Origin: Flavobacterium lindanitolerans
Lineage (GTDB): Bacteria > Bacteroidota > Bacteroidia > Flavobacteriales > Flavobacteriaceae
DNA: 64,000 nt
Reading direction: 5' to 3'
NCBI RefSeq assembly: GCF_002846575.1
Contig: NZ_PJND01000008.1
Span: 124,001 to 188,000 of the forward strand
The number at the start of each line of letters is the position of its first letter. Within the stretch, counting starts at the first letter, position 1. A program made the translations under genes and the position numbers. Positions 17,562 through 25,918 of this stretch are shown here, one piece after another. Below the pieces are notes generated by a model, which saw nothing but the letters and a program-made list of their open reading frames with translations, did no database searches and was not told the origin of the DNA.

Positions 17562-17936
17562 TTAAAATTCCGTCTCAATTCCTATATATTCCTGATCCCC
17601 ATTAATCCAATAACGTGAAATATAGTTTTCGTCCTCCTCAAGGCATTGAATGGCCTTATCAATTATCAGGGCATCATAAATCTTATAATCCTGTACCTGG
17701 TGTTCATCCAGAATAAGAATAACCTCAAAAAAGGTGGCCGGTTCTTCTTTTATATTGTCCGGAGTATCTGACTGGCTTTCAATATCGCAGAACGATTCCA
17801 CCTTATACAATTCGGCTTTCCCCGATTTAAGGCAGTCTATTATCCTGTCAATGATGTCTCTCGTTGTCTCATCATCAAGGTTTTTACCTGCAATTTTTAA
17901 TCTCTCCGGCATCTTAAATTGGCACATTGCGACCAT
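17562..17936 (-). CDS. Hypothetical acidic protein
   Basis: This 124-aa protein is acidic and has no signal peptide or membrane segment. An N-terminal helix (DETTRDIIDRIIDCLKSGKA) is followed by alternating strands and helices, ending ISRYWINGDQEYIGIETEF. I do not recognise the family. Three ATG codons near the start (17936, 17927, 17912) are possible. It stands alone between the pirin terminator and a response-regulator gene read the other way. Confidence 0.62.
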   Translation of the reverse strand: MVAMCQFKMPERLKIAGKNLDDETTRDIIDRIIDCLKSGKAELYKVESFCDIESQSDTPDNIKEEPATFFEVILILDEHQVQDYKIYDALIIDKAIQCLEEDENYISRYWINGDQEYIGIETEF

Positions 17937-18078
17937 TGTAATCTTTTTTAAATTTATTTTCAGCTTTTATAAATTTCGGCTATTTCTGCCAAAAAACCAT
18001 TATACAATTGTCGCAATGATTTACAGATTTCATTACGTTAAAGTATAGCCAAACCCATCCATTTAGAATTACATTTTC

Positions 18079-18086
18079 TATCTTTG
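18079..18086 (+). promoter_or_regulatory. Candidate -7 element upstream of the CheY-like gene
   Basis: TATCTTTG matches TAnnTTTG 63 bases before the start codon at 18149. No clear TTG lies at the standard upstream distance. Confidence 0.4.
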
Positions 18087-18148
18087 GTAAACAAACTAAT
18101 TTGAATCTTGCTTGTAATTAATTTTAAATCAAAAATTTAGTATTAAGT

Positions 18149-18601
18149 ATGAGACTATTCGAAGAAAAGATTAACATTGTATTGGCTGATGATGACAGGG
18201 ATGAATGTGAATTATTTAAAGAGGCAGTTAGCGAAATCAATGAGAATTACAATCTTATTTTTTTCTCTAACGGCAAAGAACTTATGGACTACCTGAACGA
18301 CAATGAAATCCATAATCCCGACATCATCTTTTTAGACCTCAATATGCCTTTTATGTCAGGAGTAGACTGTTTGAGACAAATACGTGCCGACGAAAAATAT
18401 TCTGACACCGCAATTGCCATTTATTCCACCTCATCTTCCGACCAGGACCAGGAAGACACCTTTACATTAGGGGCTAATGTTTATATAAAAAAGCCAAGCG
18501 ATTATGCTGCCATGAAAAAAATACTCCAGCATATTTTCAAAACCTACTGGCAATACCATACGTCAGACATGAACAGAGAAACTTTCCTGATTTCTGTTTA
18601 G
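18149..18601 (+). CDS. Single-domain response regulator (CheY/Rcp1-like)
   Basis: This 150-aa protein is a lone receiver domain. It has the acidic pocket (ADDDRDECELF), phospho-acceptor Asp in IIFLDLNMPFMSG, Thr/Ser in IYSTSSSDQD, and Lys in IKKPSDY. No output domain is present. Such Rcp1-like receivers usually work with a phytochrome-type or hybrid kinase, but none is encoded nearby. It is monocistronic, with its own strong terminator. Confidence 0.9.
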   Translation: MRLFEEKINIVLADDDRDECELFKEAVSEINENYNLIFFSNGKELMDYLNDNEIHNPDIIFLDLNMPFMSGVDCLRQIRADEKYSDTAIAIYSTSSSDQDQEDTFTLGANVYIKKPSDYAAMKKILQHIFKTYWQYHTSDMNRETFLISV

Positions 18602-18642
18602 TATTTGCAAAGGAATAAAATTCAAACATTTTAAAATAATGG

Positions 18643-18675
18643 AAAAGCCGGCTTTAAAACAAGCCGGCTTTTTTT
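18643..18675. terminator. Terminator of the CheY-like gene
   Basis: AAGCCGGCTT occurs twice (18645-18654 and 18661-18670) around TAAAAC. The arms pair and are followed by a T-run. It also sits 23 bases before the end of the convergent AraC gene. Confidence 0.85.
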
Positions 18676-18697
18676 ATAAATAGAGAAATTGTTTGTT

Positions 18698-19603
18698 TTA
18701 TGCAGAACGATAAACAGAAGGTGCCACCTGCATCTGTTTCTTGAAAAAATTATTAAAATGAGCCGGTTCTTCAAAACCCAGACAATAACTGATTTCCGAA
18801 ATGTTCCAGTCTGTATGCTTTAGCAAGGCTTGCGCTTCATTAACCAATCGCTGTGAAATCAAATCGGTTGTGGTTTTTCCGGTAGTCATCTTAATGGCAC
18901 GGTTCAGGTGATTGACATGAACATAGAGCTTTTCTGCAAAATCCTTTGCAGAACGGAGCGTAAACCGTTGCGATGGCGATTCTATAGGAAACTGTCTTTC
19001 CAGCAATTCCGTAAAAACCGAAGTTATTCTGGAATTTGCATCCGGATGTTGGTATAGTTTTTCAGACGGCTCAATTTTCATAGCACTGTGAATCATTTCC
19101 GTAACATAATTGCGAATCAAATCATATTTATAGACATAATCTGAATTGATTTCGTTAATCATCCTCTGGAAAATATCACTAATCTGTTTGTCCTGCTCTT
19201 CATTAAGAATATATGCCGGCTTGCCTCCTATTTTGAACATGGGCAGACTGGAAATACTGTTTCGTAATGACTCCGTAAAAAAGGCTTCTTTGAAAATACA
19301 GAAAAAACCTGACCTGTCGTCAGACAACGATTCAACAGTATAAGGCACCTGCGGATTGAAAAAAATAAGTGCGGAACCGTTAACTTCAAGGCTTTTATCG
19401 GCATAATGGAAAACATTTTTTCCTCTTGCCAGGCTAATTTTATAAAAATCTCTTCTTGTATAACTTATCGGGACATATACATCATTTTTATAACAGTCTT
19501 CAGCTCTGATAACATTAAAGTAGCCCAGACCCTGCTGTAAATCCTCAGGTAGGTAATTGAGCTTTTGTTTATAAAAATCTTCTATCGTTTCGGTCTTCGG
19601 CAT
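18698..19603 (-). CDS. AraC-family transcriptional regulator
   Basis: This 301-aa protein has an N-terminal cupin-like sensing domain (about residues 40-150) and a C-terminal double helix-turn-helix (about residues 200-300). The latter carries the AraC signature WNISEISYCLGFEEPAHFNN followed by FKKQMQVAPSVYR. It lies downstream of two tandem SDR genes on the same strand, a pattern often seen when the regulator controls the dehydrogenases. A hairpin (19620-19643) separates it from them. Confidence 0.9.
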   Translation of the reverse strand: MPKTETIEDFYKQKLNYLPEDLQQGLGYFNVIRAEDCYKNDVYVPISYTRRDFYKISLARGKNVFHYADKSLEVNGSALIFFNPQVPYTVESLSDDRSGFFCIFKEAFFTESLRNSISSLPMFKIGGKPAYILNEEQDKQISDIFQRMINEINSDYVYKYDLIRNYVTEMIHSAMKIEPSEKLYQHPDANSRITSVFTELLERQFPIESPSQRFTLRSAKDFAEKLYVHVNHLNRAIKMTTGKTTTDLISQRLVNEAQALLKHTDWNISEISYCLGFEEPAHFNNFFKKQMQVAPSVYRSA

Positions 19604-19619
19604 AATTTTATTTTTTAGG

Positions 19620-19643
19620 AACCAGCCTTTTTACGGGCTGGTT
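19620..19643 (-). terminator. Hairpin between SDR and AraC genes
   Basis: AACCAGCC (19620-19627) and GGCTGGTT (19636-19643) pair, but no strong T-run follows on either strand. It is either a weak terminator after the SDR pair or part of the AraC leader. Confidence 0.4.
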
Positions 19644-19683
19644 GTATATTGTAAGTTTCAATTGTAAAATTCAAATACGGCTA

Positions 19684-20526
19684 TCATTCCTGAAAGTCGG
19701 TTGAAAGTGTGGTATCCTTCCAATCTTCTAACATTTGTGTTAGCGTTCCTAATTTTGCTGACGCTCTTCTGTAAGCATCACTTCCAAGATATAATCTTAC
19801 AGGAGGATTATCGCTTTCAGCCAGATGAATCATCACTTCTGCTGCTTTTTCAGGGTCGCCTAGCTGATTGCCATTCATTTTATGGAACTTATCGTGTGAT
19901 GCATGAACCTCTTCATAATCTTCTATTGAATTCTCAGCGAACACCAGCGATTCTTTTGTCAAAAACTGCGTTCGGAAAGCTCCCGGGGCGATAGCCGTAA
20001 CTTTGGTACCAAGTTGCCTTACATCATCTGCCAATGATTCTGACAAACCAATGATAGCGTGTTTGGCCGCCGCATAAATAGACCATCCCGTAGCAGGTGC
20101 AAATCCGGCTATAGAAGAAATATTGATAATATATCCGGAACGTTGTGCTCTTAGATAAGGCATGGCATATTTGATGACATTGATGGTCCCGAAAACGTTG
20201 ATATTAAAAGCCTCCGAAATTTCTTCCTGCGACAATTCTTCAATAGTACCTCCTATGCCGTAACCGGCATTGTTCACAATCACATCAATCTTTCCATAAA
20301 CTTCCTGTGTTCTCCTAATAGATTCAGCTACAGATTGTTCATCTACCAAATCTACTTCCAAAGGTAAGAAATTTTCTGAATTTCCTGCACCAACAGCTTC
20401 ACTCAAAGTAGTAGCATTTCTTGATGTTGCGGCAACTTTATAACCTGTTGCAAGTAATTTTTTTACCAAGGCAAGTCCCAGTCCTTTTGAAGCTCCTGTT
20501 ACATACCAAATTTTATCTGTTTTCAT
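19684..20526 (-). CDS. SDR-family oxidoreductase (tandem copy 1)
   Basis: This 280-aa classical short-chain dehydrogenase/reductase has cofactor loop TGASKGLG (about residues 10-17), NNAGYG, catalytic Ser in NISSIAG and the YAAAK motif (SIYAAAKHA). The Lys-containing TGASKG loop and a following Ser/Arg (ATSRN) fit NADP(H) use. It is 49 bases downstream of a clearly paralogous SDR on the same strand, so the pair arose by tandem duplication. The substrate is unknown. Confidence 0.9.
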   Translation of the reverse strand: MKTDKIWYVTGASKGLGLALVKKLLATGYKVAATSRNATTLSEAVGAGNSENFLPLEVDLVDEQSVAESIRRTQEVYGKIDVIVNNAGYGIGGTIEELSQEEISEAFNINVFGTINVIKYAMPYLRAQRSGYIINISSIAGFAPATGWSIYAAAKHAIIGLSESLADDVRQLGTKVTAIAPGAFRTQFLTKESLVFAENSIEDYEEVHASHDKFHKMNGNQLGDPEKAAEVMIHLAESDNPPVRLYLGSDAYRRASAKLGTLTQMLEDWKDTTLSTDFQE

Positions 20527-20575
20527 ATTTTTTTCGTTTAATTAATAATAAATAAGGCTTGCGTCGTAAAAGAAT

Positions 20576-21424
20576 TTAGTTGTCGAATCCGGTAGCTGCG
20601 GCATACTCCCGAACTGCTTCCATATTTTCTTTTACTGATTGTATTTTGACTTCTGCCATTGCATAAGCATCCTGTCCTAAAAACAAATGCACCGGAGGAT
20701 TTTGCATTTCGGCTGTTCTGATAAAAGCTAAGGCTGCTTTATGCGGGTCACCAGGCTGATTGCCATTGATTTCGTTTTCATGTGCAGATTGGACATCTCT
20801 AACCGTTTTGTATTCCTGGAGTTGATTTTTAGGAACACTCAATGAGGAATCTTTCAGGAAATCTGTCCTAAAATAACCCGGAGAAACAATAGTTGCTTTT
20901 ATTCCGAAAGGTTTTACTTCTTCTGCCAACGACTCTGTAAATCCCTGAACAGCGAACTTGGTTGCACAATAGATTCCAAAGCCGGGAAAAGCTCCTGTGA
21001 ATCCTCCAATAGAAGAAACATTAAAAATATGTCCTGATTGTTGCTTTCTCAAATAAGGCAATACTTTTCGGATAACATTTAAAGAACCGAAAACGTTGAC
21101 ATCAAAGTTTTGTCTTGCTTCAACATCAGTAAGCTCTTCCAAAGCTCCTGCAAGACCGTAACCTGCATTATTAACAATAACATCAACTCTACCAAATTGG
21201 GCTACAGTTGCCTGTATGCTTTTTTCGATACTCTCTTCACTAAGAAGATTTACCTGCAAAGGCAGAAAATTATCCACATCACCTATAGCTTTTTTAAGTT
21301 CTTCTATACTTCTTGATGTGGCCGCCACTTTTTTACCTTCATTTATTAACTGTTTCACCAGAGCCAGTCCCAGGCCTTTTGATGCTCCAGTAATATACCA
21401 AACTTTCTGATTTGAATTTTCCAT
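20576..21424 (-). CDS. SDR-family oxidoreductase (tandem copy 2)
   Basis: This 282-aa classical SDR has TGASKGLG, NNAGYGLAG, NVSSIGG and the catalytic YCATK motif. It is paralogous to the next gene along its entire length, with shared blocks such as KVAATSRS, NGNQPGDP and NPPVHLFLGQDAY. It is first in the reverse-strand unit and has a -7 element upstream. It is NADP(H)-dependent by loop chemistry; the substrate is unknown. Confidence 0.9.
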   Translation of the reverse strand: MENSNQKVWYITGASKGLGLALVKQLINEGKKVAATSRSIEELKKAIGDVDNFLPLQVNLLSEESIEKSIQATVAQFGRVDVIVNNAGYGLAGALEELTDVEARQNFDVNVFGSLNVIRKVLPYLRKQQSGHIFNVSSIGGFTGAFPGFGIYCATKFAVQGFTESLAEEVKPFGIKATIVSPGYFRTDFLKDSSLSVPKNQLQEYKTVRDVQSAHENEINGNQPGDPHKAALAFIRTAEMQNPPVHLFLGQDAYAMAEVKIQSVKENMEAVREYAAATGFDN

Positions 21425-21471
21425 GATTTAGTTTTTTAAAAAGATTAATGATTCTGTTTGAATTTGATAAG

Positions 21472-21480
21472 GCAAAATTA
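21472..21480 (-). promoter_or_regulatory. -7 element of the tandem SDR unit
   Basis: On the reverse strand TAATTTTGC matches TAnnTTTG, 48 bases upstream of the SDR start. The following sequence (CCTTATCAAA) is nearly the same as that upstream of the FAD monooxygenase near 51495. The rest of 21425-21751 holds palindrome B and the TetR operator and promoter. Confidence 0.55.
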
Positions 21481-21607
21481 TTGGCAAAGTGGAACACAGT
21501 TATTGCGCAGAGCAAAGCAAAAATTGCAAAATTCAAACAATTCTTAATTTCAGGTGGATTGTACTAAGTAAAAAGCAAATGGCTCGCTTTAAGATCTCAT
21601 AATAAAC

Positions 21608-21664
21608 TTTGCGCCTTGGCGACTTTGCGAGCAACAATTTCACGCAAAGTCGCCAAGACGCAAA
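21608..21664. repeat. Intergenic palindrome, family member B
   Basis: Twenty-two-base arms at 21608-21629 and 21643-21664 pair with a single mismatch. The apex AGCAACAATTTCA (21630-21642) is a shortened form of the apex in copy A. The outer stem sequence differs from copies A, C and D. Confidence 0.88.
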
Positions 21665-21724
21665 AGCTAGATTATTAAACACTTTCAATGAGCGATTAAA
21701 ACTTTAATCAAAAATTAACAAATA

Positions 21725-21750
21725 ATACCAATCGGTATATTTATCTTTGC
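21725..21750 (+). promoter_or_regulatory. TetR operator and -7 element of the autoregulated promoter
   Basis: ATACC-AATC-GGTAT (21725-21738) is an inverted repeat that recurs as ATACC-GAAT-GGTAT at 22374-22387. TATCTTTGC (21742-21750), a -7 element, follows directly. Repressor bound here would block RNA polymerase. Confidence 0.8.
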
Positions 21751-21751
21751 C

Positions 21752-22354
21752 ATGAAATTTTATCATATCATGGGCAAGGCAGAAAAAACCCGTTCCTATA
21801 TTATAGAGAAAACAGCACCAATCTTTAATATTAAAGGTTATGCCGGTACGTCTATGAATGATATTACAGAAGCAACAGGCCTAACCAAAGGCAGCATTTA
21901 TGGAAATTTCAAAAATAAAGACGAAGTAGCCCTGGAAGTTTTCGAGTATAACAAAAAGAAAATGCAGGACTTTTTTGCATTGGAAATCAGCAGGAAGAAA
22001 ACCTATAAAGACAAACTACTCACTTTTCCTGAACTGTACAACCATGTTTTTAACGGGCATTTTATTGATGGCGGTTGTCCTATAATGAATACGGCAATTG
22101 AAGCAGACGATACCCATCCAATGCTCAAAGAGGCCGCTAAGAAAGCACTCTTAAATTGGAAAGACAGTCTGTCCAGCCTTATTCAAAAAGGAATTGACAG
22201 CAAAGAATTTAAACCGGAAACTAATCCTGAAGAAGCTGCCCTGCTAATGCTTTCTATTATTGAAGGAACCGTAATGATATCAAAACTCACCGGAAAAACA
22301 AATTACCTGAAGTCTCTCATGCATTCCTTACGCAAAATCATAAACGACTTATAA
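21752..22354 (+). CDS. TetR/AcrR-family regulator of the SDR-thioesterase-KAS operon
   Basis: This protein of up to 200 aa has a TetR helix-turn-helix ending in TGLTKGSIYGNFKNKDEVAL and a helical C-terminal domain (TetR_C group with NGHFIDGGCPIMNTAIE). The -7 element touches the first ATG, so translation may really start at ATG 21770 (MGKAEKTRS), a better match to family N termini. Matching operators flank the gene, one before it and one before the next gene, which points to autoregulation and control of the downstream operon. Confidence 0.9.
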   Translation: MKFYHIMGKAEKTRSYIIEKTAPIFNIKGYAGTSMNDITEATGLTKGSIYGNFKNKDEVALEVFEYNKKKMQDFFALEISRKKTYKDKLLTFPELYNHVFNGHFIDGGCPIMNTAIEADDTHPMLKEAAKKALLNWKDSLSSLIQKGIDSKEFKPETNPEEAALLMLSIIEGTVMISKLTGKTNYLKSLMHSLRKIINDL

Positions 22355-22372
22355 ATTTTTTTTAATCAAAAA

Positions 22373-22388
22373 TATACCGAATGGTATA
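22373..22388 (+). promoter_or_regulatory. Second TetR operator, upstream of the SDR operon
   Basis: TATACC-GAAT-GGTATA (22373-22388) is a perfect inverted repeat around a four-base centre and the reverse-complement equivalent of the site at 21725. It is 19 bases before the SDR start. Confidence 0.8.
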
Positions 22389-22406
22389 AAATAAATTATT
22401 ACTAAA

Positions 22407-23156
22407 ATGAAAACAAGCAAAAACACAATCTTAATAACTGGCGGAGGCTCTGGAATTGGGTTTGAATTCGCCAAAATATTCTCTGAAAATGACAATCAGG
22501 TCATTATTACAGGAAGAAATGAGGAAAAATTAAACAAAGCTGCAGCTTTGCTTAAAAACACGACAGCTATAGTTGCTGATATTACCCGTGAGGAAGATAT
22601 TGACAAACTGGTGCAAACAATCACAAAACAATATCCAAGCCTGAACGTGCTCATAAATAATGCCGGTAATGCTTCTTATTACGATGTTTTGGTTTCGGGT
22701 ACCGATGCATTCACAAAGGCATCGGATGAAATCAATACGAACTACCTTTCAATCGTAAGGCTTACAGAAAGACTGTTACCCCTACTCAACTCCCAGGAAG
22801 AAGCAGCCATTGTCAATGTTTCATCGATTGTAGCTTTGGTTCCAAACAAAACCCTGATTACTTATTCTGCGAGCAAGGCTGCCTTGCATTCCTACACCCA
22901 ATCCTTACGAATTGCTTTAGACAGGAGCCCTTATGCAACCCAGGTTTATGAAATAATGCCACCATTGGTGAATACTGAATTTTCAAAAGAAATAGGTGGT
23001 GAAAACGGAATCAGTCCTGAAGTTGTAGCCCAGGATTTATTGCGCGCCATTGGGGAAAACCAATATGAAATCCATGTTGGGCAGACATCTTACATTTATG
23101 AATTGTCACTCACTTCCCCTAAAGATGCTTTACTGACGATGAATTCCCAATCTTAA
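22407..23156 (+). CDS. SDR-family oxidoreductase (DltE-like)
   Basis: This 249-aa SDR has TGGGSGIGFE cofactor loop, NNAGNA, NVSSIV and YSASK. It belongs to the DltE/YciK-like branch by its N terminus (NTILITGGGSGIGFEFAK) and closely resembles the SDR at 52800. It is the first gene of a three-gene operon with a thioesterase (seven bases on) and a ketoacyl synthase, directly behind a TetR operator. Together they suggest acyl-chain modification, but no acyl carrier protein is encoded here. Confidence 0.88.
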   Translation: MKTSKNTILITGGGSGIGFEFAKIFSENDNQVIITGRNEEKLNKAAALLKNTTAIVADITREEDIDKLVQTITKQYPSLNVLINNAGNASYYDVLVSGTDAFTKASDEINTNYLSIVRLTERLLPLLNSQEEAAIVNVSSIVALVPNKTLITYSASKAALHSYTQSLRIALDRSPYATQVYEIMPPLVNTEFSKEIGGENGISPEVVAQDLLRAIGENQYEIHVGQTSYIYELSLTSPKDALLTMNSQS

Positions 23157-23163
23157 AAAGAAC

Positions 23164-23601
23164 ATGATGAATAAGGATGCCTTTAATTTTTTAAAACAGC
23201 ATATTGGCAAAGAAGTCACACAATCGCCATCGCCATTTATGAATTGGCTAAAGCCAAAAATGATTGCCGTCACAGAAGGAAGTCTTTCTTTTGAATATAC
23301 AGTCAGAAAAGAAATGACCAATCCTTTTGGAACGCTTCATGGCGGTGTCATAGGTGCTATAATTGATGATGCCATAGGCGCCACACTAATTTCTTATGGC
23401 GAACCTAATTTCTATGTCACCATTAATAATGTAATCGATTATTTCGCTTCCGGCAGAGAAAACGACATCATTATTGCGACAACTGCCATCAATAAAAAGG
23501 GAAAAACCATCGTCAATGCCCAGTGCGAAATCTGGAATAGCGATAAGACAAAAATGCTGGCCAAGGGCTATACCAACCTGCTAAAAACAGAAATAAAATG
23601 A
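23164..23601 (+). CDS. PaaI-type hotdog thioesterase
   Basis: This 145-aa hotdog-fold protein carries the PaaI-family motif NPFGTLHGGVIGAIIDDAIG, containing the HGG turn and the catalytic Asp of the central helix. It is predicted to hydrolyse acyl-CoA (or acyl-ACP) thioesters in the cytosol. Two adjacent ATG codons (23164, 23167) are possible starts. Its stop overlaps the next gene's ATG by four bases (ATGA), so translation of the ketoacyl synthase is probably coupled. Confidence 0.9.
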   Translation: MMNKDAFNFLKQHIGKEVTQSPSPFMNWLKPKMIAVTEGSLSFEYTVRKEMTNPFGTLHGGVIGAIIDDAIGATLISYGEPNFYVTINNVIDYFASGRENDIIIATTAINKKGKTIVNAQCEIWNSDKTKMLAKGYTNLLKTEIK

Positions 23602-24860
23602 AACGAGTAGTAATAACAGGCTTAGGAGCCATCACTCCATTAGGAAATTCTATTGACAAATTCTGGAATAATATTGTTGCCGGGAAAAGCGGCGCGGGAT
23701 TACTGACCAAATTTGATACCTCGAAATTCAAGACGCAATTTGGATGTGAAGTAAAAAACTTCAATCCGGAAGAATATATGGACAGGAAAGAAAGCAGAAA
23801 ATATGACCTGTTTACGCAATATGCCGTTGCGGCTTCGGAACAGGCTATCAAAGACTCCGGATTGGACTTTGAATCCATGTCTCAAAAAGAACGTTCAGAG
23901 ATTGGCGTTATTTGGGCATCCGGAAACGGAGGTATTTCCACTTTTGAAGAGCAGTTAAAAGAATTCTTTACAGGTGATGGCACACCTCATTTCAATCCGT
24001 TCTTTATTCCAAAAATGATTGTAGACATTGCAGCCGGGGTGATTTCAATCCGGCACAAACTGCATGGTCCTAATTATGCAACTGTTTCAGCTTGCGCCTC
24101 CAGCAATACGGCACTAATCAATGCTTTTGACACCATTCGTTTGGGCAAAGCTAAAATCATGATTGCCGGTGGCTCTGAAGCAGCCATTACAGCAGCTTCT
24201 GTTGGGGGTTTTAACGCATCACAGGCATTATCAAAAAGAAATGAGGAACCGGAAAAAGCTTCCCGTCCATTTGACAAAAACCGTGATGGATTTGTAATTG
24301 GTGAAGGTGCCGGAGCCCTTATTCTTGAAGATTTGGATTATGCCATAGCCAGAGGTGCGACCATCTATGCCGAAATAGTTGGTGGTGGTATGGCAGCAGA
24401 CGCCTACCATCTGACAGGAACTCCTGAAAATGGATTTGGTGCGGCTTTGGGCATGCAGAAAGCCTTAAACGAAGCCGGAATAACAGCCAAAGAAGTAGAT
24501 TATGTCAATGCTCATGCTACCTCAACATCTCAGGGTGATAGCAGTGAACTGACCGCCATTCGGGAAGTTTTTGGAAATCATCCGGTGGCTATCAGCGCCA
24601 CCAAATCAATGACCGGACATTTATTAGGAGCAGCCGGAGCCGTTGAAAGCATTATCACGGTTTTAGCTCTAAAAAATGATATCATTCCTCCAACAATCAA
24701 TACGACAGAAATTGATGAAGCCATGACCGACCTGAATATTGTTTTGGGCAATTCTGTACGCAAAAAAGTGAATTATGCCCTAAACAATACTTTTGGTTTT
24801 GGAGGCCATACAGCCAGTACCGTTTTCAAAAAATATACGGATGGAATAACTGCCGGTTAA
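23598..24860 (+). CDS. Beta-ketoacyl-ACP synthase II-like (FabF family)
   Basis: This 420-aa thiolase-fold condensing enzyme has the full Cys-His-His triad: Cys in TVSACASSNTAL, His in NAHATSTSQGD and His in KSMTGHLLGAAGA. It should extend acyl chains by decarboxylative condensation with malonyl-ACP. It sits in a TetR-controlled cassette with an SDR and a thioesterase, away from fatty-acid genes, so it is more likely an accessory copy than the housekeeping fabF. Its last four bases overlap the end of the convergent deformylase gene. Confidence 0.92.
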   Translation: MKRVVITGLGAITPLGNSIDKFWNNIVAGKSGAGLLTKFDTSKFKTQFGCEVKNFNPEEYMDRKESRKYDLFTQYAVAASEQAIKDSGLDFESMSQKERSEIGVIWASGNGGISTFEEQLKEFFTGDGTPHFNPFFIPKMIVDIAAGVISIRHKLHGPNYATVSACASSNTALINAFDTIRLGKAKIMIAGGSEAAITAASVGGFNASQALSKRNEEPEKASRPFDKNRDGFVIGEGAGALILEDLDYAIARGATIYAEIVGGGMAADAYHLTGTPENGFGAALGMQKALNEAGITAKEVDYVNAHATSTSQGDSSELTAIREVFGNHPVAISATKSMTGHLLGAAGAVESIITVLALKNDIIPPTINTTEIDEAMTDLNIVLGNSVRKKVNYALNNTFGFGGHTASTVFKKYTDGITAG

Positions 24861-25504
24861 GGCTTTTTTTCTAAAAACAGGTCATTCATTTCATCATCAA
24901 CAGGAGAAACTTCAAGTTTTTCCTGTTCTTTCATTCTGTCTGTAAAAAGGATTCCGTTAAGATGGTCGGTTTCGTGTTGGAAGATAACTGCGGTAAAACC
25001 TTCAATGACTTCTTCGTGTTTCTTTCCCGTTTTATCCTGATAGGTCAGTTTGATGCTATAATTTCTATAAACATTACCACTGATGTCGGGAATGGAAAGG
25101 CAACCTTCCATTCCTTTTTGCAACATAGACGACCTCCATATTATTTTGGGGTTCAGATACAGTTCAAAAGGCTCGCCTTCTTTATCAAAACGCTGCACCC
25201 AGATTACATTCCTGTTAATTCCCACCTGCGGTGCTGCAATTCCTATTCCCGGATTTGCAGGGTCGCGCATTGCCAGAAACATTCTCTCTGCCAATAATGG
25301 AAGTAGCTTGTCATCAGGGTCAATATCGGTAGAAACTGATTGGAGTATTTTTAATTCCTTCTCATCAGTAATCTGGATTACCCTGAGCATTGTTTTTGTA
25401 TCCCCGGACTGAATCAGGCTTCTCTCCGACTTCGTAAAATGCTGTGCTGAAACTCCAAGTCCCAGAAACAAAAACACAAATAGCATGATTCTCTTTCCCA
25501 TCAT
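24857..25504 (-). CDS. def: Peptide deformylase with an N-terminal signal peptide
   Basis: This 215-aa protein has all three deformylase motifs: GIGIAAPQVG (motif 1), EGCLS (motif 2, metal-binding Cys) and QHETDHLNG (motif 3, HExxH metal site with catalytic Glu). It opens with a convincing signal peptide, MMGKRIMLFVFLFLGLGVSAQ, about 40 residues ahead of the usual start. A typical cytosolic enzyme has no such leader, so this is an exported or membrane-tethered paralogue. It is last in an operon with glmM and a small membrane protein. The catalytic fold is secure; the physiological substrate is not. Confidence 0.88.
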   Translation of the reverse strand: MMGKRIMLFVFLFLGLGVSAQHFTKSERSLIQSGDTKTMLRVIQITDEKELKILQSVSTDIDPDDKLLPLLAERMFLAMRDPANPGIGIAAPQVGINRNVIWVQRFDKEGEPFELYLNPKIIWRSSMLQKGMEGCLSIPDISGNVYRNYSIKLTYQDKTGKKHEEVIEGFTAVIFQHETDHLNGILFTDRMKEQEKLEVSPVDDEMNDLFLEKKP

Positions 25505-25522
25505 AAAAGATATACTTACTTT

Positions 25523-25915
25523 CTAATTAACAATAGCTGACAAAAAGAATAAAAAAAACAAACCTATAAAGAAAAGGGAACCTAATGACAATCCAATAAT
25601 AGCGCAAACCCTTCCAGCACTTAAATTAGGATAACCATCATATTCGCCCGGATTTTCCCGATGTAATTGCATATCATTTCTTGCAATCACCAGTGCAATG
25701 ATTCCCAGCACAATCCCGAAAAAACCATAACAAAATGCGGCTATTATTGACATAATTCCTAAAATAAGTACGGTCACTGCATTAGGAAGCTGTTTTCTGT
25801 AATAAAGTTTCCTGTACGGTTCCGCCCTTAATGGTTCCGGTCTTGGCGGTTCGGGTCTACCCGACTCCGGCCAGTGCGATTCTGGCCCAAAATTTCCATG
25901 TGATTGGTCTTCCAT
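25523..25915 (-). CDS. Small DUF4190/CCC-motif-like membrane protein
   Basis: This 130-aa protein has a Pro/Glu/Arg-rich cytosolic N terminus (about residues 1-40, with PEPPRPEPLRAEPYRK) and two membrane segments (about 45-75 and 105-128). The middle loop DMQLHRENPGEYDGYPNLSAG is characteristic of Bacteroidota CCC-motif/DUF4190 proteins. The Cys triplet that names the group is reduced to a single Cys (AAFCYGF). The function of the family is unknown. It lies between glmM (3 bases) and the deformylase (18 bases). Confidence 0.8.
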   Translation of the reverse strand: MEDQSHGNFGPESHWPESGRPEPPRPEPLRAEPYRKLYYRKQLPNAVTVLILGIMSIIAAFCYGFFGIVLGIIALVIARNDMQLHRENPGEYDGYPNLSAGRVCAIIGLSLGSLFFIGLFFLFFLSAIVN

Positions 25916-25918
25916 TGC

